DNA from: Psettodes erumei
Taxonomy: Eukaryota > Chordata > Actinopteri > Pleuronectiformes > Psettodidae
Length of the DNA stretch: 64,000 nt
NCBI GenBank assembly: GCA_016785225.1
Contig: JAFBJZ010000871.1
Location: 186,001-250,000 of the forward strand
Direction of reading: 5' to 3'
A model generated the notes under the pieces. The model ran no database searches. It was not told where the DNA came from and saw nothing but the letters and a program-made list of their open reading frames with translations. The position numbers were made by a program, and so were the translations under genes. Positions 55,357 through 64,000 of the stretch are shown in pieces (positions within the stretch are counted from its first letter, which is position 1; the number at the start of each line of letters is the position of its first letter).

Positions 55357-58300
55357 TGTAAATGTCAAACACAGTCACTGGTTGTTTTTATAAGTGAGTT
55401 TATATTTACTCGTCATATATATATATTAGATGAATATATACACACCTTCACACTACAGCTCTAACACACAAACTGTTTGGCTCATCTTTTAACATGTAGA
55501 AATACTAATTCCCGTTACCTTTGTAACAAACCATGTTTGGAATATCCATCGTTGTATTTGTCTGCCGGAAAAAAAAAAACACAATGGAAAAACAACCGCA
55601 AAAAAAATTAGTGTGGCGTTCTAGCTTTGTAGAGGAGGAAGCGTTTATGCGATGGTGCTCGTGTGTTCAGAATGAGGTCGAAGAACGTTAGTGGTCACGG
55701 AGGGGCAAGTTGATGAGTGAGAAGAGAGGCTTTCTACATGTTTGGTGGGAGAAAGTAGAAGGTGTTGACGGTTTGGAAGACTGAGGAACTGTGACTGGTG
55801 TGGGAAAGTCTGGAGGCGAGAAACGGAGCAGAGTGCGTTTTTCACGGGGAAGGACGAGAACAGGAGCTTAGCTTGCACAAAGAACACACACGTGTGTCAG
55901 TACATCTCATTACCTGTGGAGTAGCTCTTCACTTCACTCTTGTGTGTCTACCTCTTCCTCTTCGTCCCACCGCTCTGTTTGCTGTTTGTGACGTGGCGCT
56001 TCCACGGTGTTGTCAGACCAAAGGCTGCGCGTCGGGTGTCGCTGGTGGAGGCCCATGACCCCGTGACACCTCAGACGACAAGTCTCCATAAGCTAGAGCA
56101 GAGGTTTCAAAAAAGAACCGTTAAGAAGGAGTGAAATGTTGTTAAACAACACTCACACCTCCAGGTTTTTATTTTTTTTTTCTATTCCTGACTTTTGTGT
56201 GTGTCAGTCTATTAGGACTAGTTTCTCAATAACCGTTCATTAAAATGTTAGAAAATAGCAAAAATGTTAAGTTTTGTGAAAGTCTAAGGGGCATGGACAC
56301 AGTCGCTTTGTTGTTGTTGTTGTTGCCCCCCCCCGGGTCAAACAATCCACAAGCTAATGATACTCTGTAGAATAATTTGTTACTTTAAAAAACAATCATC
56401 AAAATTGTCGCTGGTAATTTCACGCCCCCAAAAAAAATAAATTGGTTCATCTGCGAGGACGAAAGCAGCTTGGATGTAGTCTGAAGCAGTCCTCCTGCCC
56501 CCCCCCCCGTCACAGGGCCACAGTCGAAGCCTGCGAGATGTGCAGACTCAGACCTCTTAGCCCCGTCACGCACCAAACCAAATCACAGCCAGACACAGGC
56601 ACCCGGGGAGGGGCATTGATCGAGACAGGAAACCGTCAGGTGTGGAGGAGCGAGCGAGGGATCCGGGAACGTTGGCATGATGGCAGAAAACGGAACGACA
56701 GGAGCGAGAGAGGACGCAGTGAGGCGAGGAGGAGGGCAGGGAGTGTTGAGAAAGTGGGATCTGGGAAGTGAAAGAAAAGTCTAGAGACGAGCTGGAGCTT
56801 GGATGACAGGAAGTAAGATTTTGGGGAGAGAGGAGAGGGAAACGGCACTGCCGTGCTCTGAGGGCCGGCTGGTTATTGTAAAAAGCTTTCGTGGTGTTAC
56901 ACCAACCTACCAATTGTGATTTTTAGCGAGTTGAGTTAGGACGTTGTGTTTACGATGTTGACGTTCTGTTCAAAGTGTGTTATTTATTGCATTGCTACTG
57001 CTGCTACTTTTTTTTTATTGCTTTAGACGCTGCTGTCACTTCTTTTCCCCAAAGGACAAATACTTTATTCTTTTTGTTTTAAGCCAAATAAATGAAATGA
57101 TGCAATGTCTACACGTGTTACCAAATACTGAAGAGCAAGTGTGAAGAGGGCAAAAGGCAAGTGAGACGTGGCGAGGCGGGTCCGAAGAGAAGGTGCAGGG
57201 AGGTTAGCCTCACAAAACGTACTAACTCACACAAAATGCCAACACACACGCACGCACACGCCTCACCTCAGACGTAGCTCGATGTAATGGAAGTAGTCGG
57301 CCGTCGTCACACTACAACTCTGTACAGTGTAAATATGATCGGAGGGGATGTCTGTCTGTCCAGATGCTTTTTGTCGCACCCATCCTGTACTCTGTCCATC
57401 CAACCCCCCCCCCCCCATCCACAGGTCGCCTGCAAACTTGACAACCTTGACAGTTCACACCAAAGGTGTCCACAACTCAACAAAAAAACGCGAGGGTGTT
57501 GTTGTTCTGACTATTGTTATCAACATTATAATTGATTACTCTCAGCTATGATATATATATATATATATGAAATCTCTCTAGAGCTAGTGGGATAGGGCGT
57601 GTGTGTGTGTGTGTGTGTGTGTGTACGTGGGGGTGGTGGTGCTGTAGTACGACAGTGCCACATGTGTGTGTCATATACTGTACGGGAGGGGGGGCACTGG
57701 CGCACTCACACAGGACATTCTCGTCCGTCTGCTCAGTGAGTCCAAACTGACCGCGGGCCTTTGTCAGGAAGTAAGCACGTCCCAGCGCGGCCTCTCTCTG
57801 GGCCTTCAGAAAGTGCTTTACAGTATAATCACTCAACTACAGTAGATTAGGATTGACTTCTACTCCAGCAATTTACTACTAGTTATGGGTCAAGCTCCAG
57901 AAAACATTTCCCGTCATTGTAACCCCGATGATCAAAGAGTGATACAGTTATTTCCAGTGCACTGTCGGCCGTTCATCGGGCCGTTTGCGTGTTCGCGTTT
58001 TAAACCTAAACTAGGCCTGAAGTTGAATGACAGCTCTCCAGGTTACCATGGTGACCTGCCCCGCCCCGTTAAAGGTGCGACACCGGACAAATCTGCCCAG
58101 AGGTGGCTCGTGTTGCGTTATGACACAGGCCCCCGAACCGATGAGACTGAGAGTGGGCTCCCCTCACCTCACCTCCTTTTGTCTGGTTTTAACGTTGCGA
58201 CCCGGGTGAGACCTGGACCTTCACCCCGCAGCTCGTGAACTCTCCAAATACCGGGACGCAGGGCCGATCGCGGCCCGACGGCTCAGCCCGTCCGCTCAAA

Positions 58301-58505
58301 CTGTACATATTCCTGGATCTGGTGCTTGGCGTCGTGTCGGATAGGACCACCGTAGGAGACTTCCTCGCTGCGACCGTTCAACCTGCGTTTCCGCGTCCCG
58401 GTCCGCTGGTGCCCAGACACGGAGCTGGAGCCAGTCTCCTGTCGTTGAGCTGATGTTGTGTTTCACACGCTCGACCGTGCTGTTATCAGGCCAGGTGTGC
58501 GTCTG

Positions 58506-58552
<47 letters not shown>

Positions 58553-59518
58553 AAAACAATCTACACGCACACGGACACACATCAAATGTATAAATCCCTG
58601 CAAAGCAATGCTGGCTACTGCCAATAGTGGCTTTATGTGTATATTAGCTTGCGGGGCGCGAGGCCAGCAGTGCGTAGAAACACCTCGTCGGTAGCGCGCA
58701 CCCGTGCTCTGCCTCTGCACCGAGCGAGAGCGTGCGTGCGCGTGCGCGTCGTCACCCCATCTGTAAGTAAACCAAATATCATTTTCACTATGCAGTCATT
58801 CAAACCGTGTCAGCTTGCATCAGTGGGGGGGAAATATAGCCTCTTGTACATACACAGATTTACAGAGAAACTGGAGTCGGCGACAGCGCGCGTGTTCCTT
58901 TCGACACCCCCCCGCAACTAGTTCAGAGAGAAAAGAGAGAGAGAGCAAGAGACTATGTTTTGAATGAGCTGACAAATATTTAAGGATTGTACTGGGGTCG
59001 GGGGAGGGACGCGGGTTAGGCTGGGGTTTGTAGTGCGTGTGCGTGCGTGTGGGTTGGGGGGGCAGATCAATGCTGTAAAGTATATCAATTGCATGTTATT
59101 GTCACCGCTGTAACTGCCAATGTTTTTTTGTTGTTGTTTTTTCTTCTAAGACAACGGTCGGTCGGGGTGGGGATGCACAAAACTTTATCCTTATTTATGA
59201 TTTTTACACATATAGTCTGTTTTTTTTTGAAAAACAAAACTTTGAATTCATGGTGTTCTTAGGAAAAGACACACTTTTGCCTTTTTTTTTTCTTTTAAAG
59301 TTCTCTGTCAACTTTGCAATACATGTTCTGTCTTTGGACCCGTAACTAGTTGACCAGGAGGAGGAGGAGGAGGAGCTGTATCTTTATTAGCAGACAGTGT
59401 TTGTTAGAAAAATGTCCTGTTTCCCCTCGTTCATGTGCCGTGTGTCTTTCTTTTCAGTTAGCTGTGTGAGCGAGCGGAGATCGTGTGACGTTTATCCGTC
59501 TACCAAAAGTCTTTATCG

Positions 59519-59853
59519 ATGGTGATGATTATTGTTGTTTATTATTATTATTAGCTTTTATTTTTGTCCTTTGTTTTTTATTATTATGATCACTATTATT
59601 ACTGTTTTTATTATTTTATTATTATTATTTTTGTTGTTGTTATTTTTATTATTATTCAGGGCAAAGATGACACCAAATTGAACAAAGAAATAAATGGGTG
59701 ATCCCAGACGGACAGCGCTGAGAGCATCTTTCTAAAGGTTTCTTTAAGTGGCGAGGTGGAGCAATCGTTTCTCTCACCGTTACGCTGTAGTGTCTGTCCA
59801 CCTTATTTAAACCGCCACGAAAAGATAACCTCTGAACTGAAAGTCTAATAGTA

Positions 59854-59885
<32 letters not shown>
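59519..59885. repeat. ATT/TTA-rich low-complexity tracts
   Basis: Imperfect (TTA)n at 59519-59660 and a cleaner (TTA)n at 59856-59885, separated by ordinary sequence containing AATAAA. Confidence 0.85.
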
Positions 59886-61759
59886 TTATTTTTTTCCTTT
59901 GATCAGATATCATGATCGTTTCATTTCTTGTTACCCCAGTTTGGGTCATAAATTGTGTGCTGTTATTTTACTCCTCCTTTATCCCTGCCCACTGCTTCTG
60001 GATTTAATTTTTATTTTATTTTATTTTATTTTATGACTATTTTTTTAAAATCTGTTCTGGTTTGTCTGATGCTGTAGTAATGAGCTGATTGGTCTAATAC
60101 CAGAGCTTTTATTTTTTATTATTATTTTCCCTGATGCTGAGACTGTCGTGACTGATGTTGCACTTGTGATGGGTTTTTATTTTGTTCTTGTTTTGTTTTG
60201 TGTTGCAGATTTGGGATTGTTGTGCAGAGAAGAGAATTATGGGTGTTTTCCTTATTTTCTTAAAGTCACAGCGGTTATTTTATCAATCATATAGATCTGT
60301 GACACAGAGCAAGAAAATGATTCAACAGTGTATTTTTTTCACTGATATTTATTTATTGGTCATTTGTATGGTTTTTTTGGGGTTGTTTTTTATGTGTATT
60401 GATTTTCTTTTGTGGAGGGCAAACAGGACTCAAAAGTAGAGGAGTAGTCTCTCATTGGCATTTCACCATTTGTGTACAGAAAGTAAAATGATGTAACCAG
60501 TCATCACACTAACATCCAGTCTGTAAAGTAACAGATGAACAGGTTAAAATAGAAACCTACAGCACAGCAAGGCGCGGGTGTTTCCGGCGCAGCTGTGACT
60601 GTCAGACTTACTGACAACCATTGTTACCCTTTGAGAAGGCCCGACAAAAACAAGCCGCCAATGGTTTAATGCCACAGCATGGTGTATTTTGCTCTAATGC
60701 ATTGCTTAATAACTCACAGTTAAAGCTTGTATTGTTTGAAACTTGGACAGTTTTTCATCAGTAAGTGCTGAAGGCTGACTACAAAGCAGACTAGATTTTT
60801 TTTTTCTTTATTTGTTTTTGTTTTTTTAGGTATTTGAGCTGATGATAACTACTATGATAGTGGACTGATTGGCTTGTTATTAACCTGCACTCCCTGTTAG
60901 TGAGGTGGGACATGGCTGCTTTGAAGTATCATTGAGGTTTGTTGCTTGGTTTCTCTAAATGCAGTTCTTGGTCTAGATTGCATGAGTTTGTTAGTTTTCC
61001 AGGGCGGGGGGAGGATTGACTTCGGTCACCGCTGTTGCAGTTCAAAGGCTTCTCGTATGTACGACAACACGGATATATTGTCTTGACAGTTGTATCAGTC
61101 GTCACAGCTTTACTGCCCGTCTCTTTTTATTTCATTTTTTTGTTTGTTTCCGTTTGTTTTTATTTCGTTTGTGGCTGTATTTTATTCCCCCCTCCCAGAG
61201 TCTCATTTCAAACAGAATAAATGCCATTATATTGTGAATACCTCAGGATTTTTTTGGAGAAAAAAAATAATAAAACACTTAAAAATCAAATAAATAAATA
61301 AATAAAAACTCATAAAAAAAGTTCACGCATCATGGTCTGCTTTTTTGACAAGGTGTTTCGTTAAGGTTGCTCAGAAGTGGTACAGTTGGGGAAAAATGCA
61401 GCATTTTTTCGCTTTTGCAGAAGAAGTAAATAAATCTCATTTAGTTTCATTAATGAAGTGCCTTGTTACTGCAAAGAGTGCTGTGCTTAAGTGCCTTTGG
61501 TGGAGGTGTACATGCACAAATGGCAGATGTGATTGCAGAAAAGATGTTCAAACTGTCGACTTCACACTCATATCTTGTAATGTTGAGTGTTGTCCACTAT
61601 GTGGAGCACTACTCATTCACTGTTTGTTTTTTTTTAACCTGAGACTTGTGACTTCAGGTTGGCATAACTGTGTCATATCACAACCTGTTTTACAGCTGAC
61701 ATTTCCCAATCTCTGTCACTTTGTTTCTTTGTTTCAAATACTCCTTGAAGTCTCTTCCA

Positions 61760-61807
61760 GTCGAGATCCACAACAACAATCCCACGATTGTTGTTGTGGA
61801 TCTCGAC
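61760..61807. repeat. Perfect inverted repeat: 22-bp stem, 4-nt loop
   Basis: The left arm 61760-61781 starts GTCGAGATCC and the right arm 61786-61807 ends GGATCTCGAC. Every base pairs, and the loop is CCAC. Neither neighbouring base extends the pairing. Confidence 0.97.
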
Positions 61808-62504
61808 AAGCAACTGTCACTGAATTTCTGCCTGCCTCATTCATCTAACATAATTGTGGCTCCATCTAAAATATTTCTGATAAGGTAAGCACTTCCCTGT
61901 GTCTGCTTAACACAGGCTTATGTGCTCCAACATGTCTGAAACTCCCCAGACAACAGTCCCACCCCTCTTTTTCTGCTACGGCCTCTGCACTTTCCCCCTC
62001 AGTGAAATTTACCACAACTATCTCTGTGACACGACCTGACTTGACTCTGCCTTTGCTCCCAGTTTTAAACAGTTATGCAACAACTGATCCTGCAGATTTT
62101 AACTAATTTGAAAAACCTTTGAGAGGGTGTTACGGTATCGACACTGTTGGTCTGTGCACTATGCAGAAGAGATAGATCACCTTTCACTGAGGCCATTATG
62201 AGGTGTGTGAGACTTTCACTGTCCTGAAGTGAGCTCCAGGAAGCTGCATTCATTGCAAAGTGGTGTAACAACAGACTGTGCCCCGTGGCTGCGAAAATGA
62301 ATACAACAGGATGATGGCTGAGAAAAAAGCAGTCAGAGCTCGGTATTAACTTTAATCTTCCACTGTGAAATATGTTTAAATTTTCATAGATTTGTGATAT
62401 TTCAGTACATCTTCAAATATATACTAAACGAGAAAGGGGGGGGGGGTAGCTTGAAGGACTTCATTGTAATATAGATTGTTGTTGAAGTACTTGCATATCC
62501 ATTT

Positions 62505-62720
62505 CAGGACATTATAGCTTTATTCATACAACGCTTTTCAGAAACTAGTACCAAAGTGCTTTACAAAGAACTAAGACCAATAAATACCACATAAAAGTAG
62601 AATGAAATAATTAAGTAAGATTAGAAATAATACAGGAATGAATGAGGTTAAAACACAACAGAACTAAAACACAGATTAATAACTTAAAGAAAAATGAAAA
62701 ACAACAGTTCAGGAGAATGC
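62505..62720. mobile_element. Probable decayed dispersed repeat
   Basis: Begins with TTTATTCATACAACGCTTTTC and CAAAGTGCTTTACAAAG words that resemble a dispersed repeat common in fish genomes, then an A-rich tail. No ends or coding capacity seen, and the family was not assigned. Confidence 0.3.
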
Positions 62721-63797
62721 ACTTTGAAGATTTATTGGGTTTTTGTTTTTGTTTTTACAAAAATATGTCTTTTATACCCAGAGAACTGAAAGAAGAGCTG
62801 TAAGAAGTGTTACATGTGCCAAGCAAGTTTGTTTTTGATCCTACCAAGACATCAGCTAATCTGTTCCCTCTCAGACAACATCATGAAATGTGGTTTAAGC
62901 GCACACTTTGTGAAGCTAATGGCGTTGGTGTGTGTCCTTGTTGGATTTCATTCATGCTGCAACACGCTCGCCCCTTCATTTCTATCAGCCCATCTTTGAT
63001 GTGTGACAGAAACAACAGGCAGACCGGGGCTCGGGGTAATGACAGGGTATGAAAAGAAACTTTACACCGCGGCAAAAAACACAACAATAGTCCACGCCTC
63101 GCTCCACCTCTCTGCTCTGCAGCCTTCTCTCTTTTCTGGAGATCTTTTTTCTTTCTCTGTCTGTTCTCTCTCACTCTCTCTCTCTCTATCGCTCTCTGAC
63201 CATATATGGTAGGAAATTAAACCAAAAGCTCATTGGTGGATGAGAGACAAGGTGCAGGTATAGGTTTTCCCTTGTTTGGGTTATGTTGTTGAAATACACT
63301 TGGGTCATGTCTCTTTTGCCTCAGTAAATATACGTATTTGGGGGTTTTTTCCAGAAAGATTAACACTCGAGAACAATAAGTACTGTGGGAGACCATACTG
63401 TACTATATTTCTCAATGGTCATGTCGCCATGAAGCCTGACAAGTAAAACCACTGAAATATAAATATAAAGACAGAACCAGCAGTCTCACATGTTGATTTG
63501 CTGTCTTTACATTTGGTTCATCTCTCCACAGACAGTTATGTGTTTTTGTCATACAGTATTTCCACCTTGGACACATCAGCAGTGCCACACCCCTGCTCCT
63601 GTTGCAGGTACAGACGAGGCTCTGCATTCCAACACACACACACACACACACACTTGGTTTTGTAATGTCTGGTGAAATTACGTAGACTTGCGTTAATTTC
63701 CTGGAGATTTACCTTAAACCCTAATCCTAATCACTATTGCCAAAACCTGATTTTAATCCCTGACCTAAAAATCAGTTTTCTGAAATCAGCCCCCCCC

Positions 63798-63798
<1 letters not shown>

Positions 63799-63837
<39 letters not shown>
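63799..63837. repeat. (CA)n microsatellite with a degenerate CCCTAA-rich neighbour
   Basis: The (CA)n run follows a stretch (63705-63790) with CCCTAATCCTAATC words that looks like the telomere-like tail often joined to CA repeats in fish. Confidence 0.6.
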
Positions 63838-63843
<6 letters not shown>

Positions 63844-64000
63844 AACACAAACAAAGACACACTACACACAGATTCTAGACAGATACCATAATAAAAAAAA
63901 TCACTGACTTGCAACAACTGACATATCTAGAATTAGAGTGACTTATATGACTATAAATATTTTCATTATCTCCATTACTCCGTTGTCTTCACTAATCACT

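Larger units (their letters stand above)
54620..61310 (+). other. Presumptive long MAP2K7 3' UTR
   Basis: No other gene is evident for 6.7 kb after the stop. It opens with TAGC-type words (54618-54750). Possible poly(A) signals are AATAAA at 57087-57092, 59689-59694, 61216-61221, 61269-61274 and a cluster at 61288-61307. The distal part is AT-rich with (TTA)n tracts (59519-59680, 59856-59885), (TTTTA)n near 60008-60035 and an AU-rich element ATTTATTTATT at 60346-60356. Short, medium and long 3' UTRs are all possible. The true end is not proven. Confidence 0.45.
61311..64000. other. Intergenic DNA with repeats
   Basis: No gene recognised. It contains the hairpin at 61760-61807, a probable dispersed-repeat remnant at 62505-62720, (CT)n at 63165-63195, CCCTAA-like words at 63715-63732 and (CA)n at 63632-63653 and 63799-63837. 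A Cys-containing open frame at 61345-61848 begins with TTG and has no family signature. Confidence 0.5.

Noticed and set aside
60182..60439. 85-codon hydrophobic frame
   Set aside because: AT-rich sequence gives Phe/Leu/Ile by composition, and it lies in the presumptive MAP2K7 3' UTR.
61345..61848. 167-codon Cys-containing frame spanning the hairpin
   Set aside because: Starts with TTG, no splice or poly(A) logic, no recognised domain, and the hairpin forces its Gln/Cys repeats.

Overview
This is vertebrate nuclear DNA, most probably from a teleost fish. The genes are split by GT-AG introns and are compact apart from one 19-kb intron. (CA)n/(GT)n microsatellites are very dense, CpG-rich promoter stretches alternate with AT-rich spacers, and TAGC-type words (GCTAGC, GCTAAC) cluster near transcription starts. 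Two genes are clear orthologues of the kinases PKN1 and MAP2K7, and a third matches the uncharacterised vertebrate gene C19orf67. All three human orthologues lie on 19p13 (gene positions and human protein comparisons are from memory). No viral, bacterial, CRISPR or toxin features were seen.

Layout. 1-226: end of a transcript with a poly(A) signal. 1536-2640 (+): last coding exon of an unrecognised coiled-coil, Glu-rich protein whose reading frame is broken once in a C-rich stretch near 2355-2366. 7970-6042 (-): complete seven-exon C19orf67-like gene, convergent with the first; a shared bidirectional poly(A) motif lies at 5535-5543. 8331-9830: AT-rich spacer. 9831-10779: CpG-rich PKN1 promoter and leader with several short upstream ORFs and a (GA)n tract ending 9 bases before the ATG. 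10780-42828 (+): PKN1, 23 coding exons, 934 residues, with a 19.2-kb first intron holding at least one candidate alternative first exon (29118-29159). 45560-54619 (+): MAP2K7 (MKK7), 12 coding exons including the 48-nt alternative exon 2, and one GC-AG intron. 54620 to about 61310: very long AU-rich presumptive MAP2K7 3' UTR. The rest holds an unusual perfect hairpin (61760-61807) and decayed repeats.

I rebuilt exon boundaries by hand. Every splice phase closes in the three complete genes (996, 2805 and 1320 coding nt including stop). PKN1 is a Rho/lipid-responsive AGC kinase and MAP2K7 the MAP2K that activates JNK; both act in stress signalling, but nothing here shows that their adjacency is functional. 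The most interesting signals are at RNA level: (UG)n and (CA)n tracts lying directly against splice sites and flanking exons in complementary orientation, the conserved MKK7 exon 2 with GU-rich flanking sequence, a uORF overlapping the MAP2K7 start codon, and a 22-bp perfect stem with a 4-nt loop.
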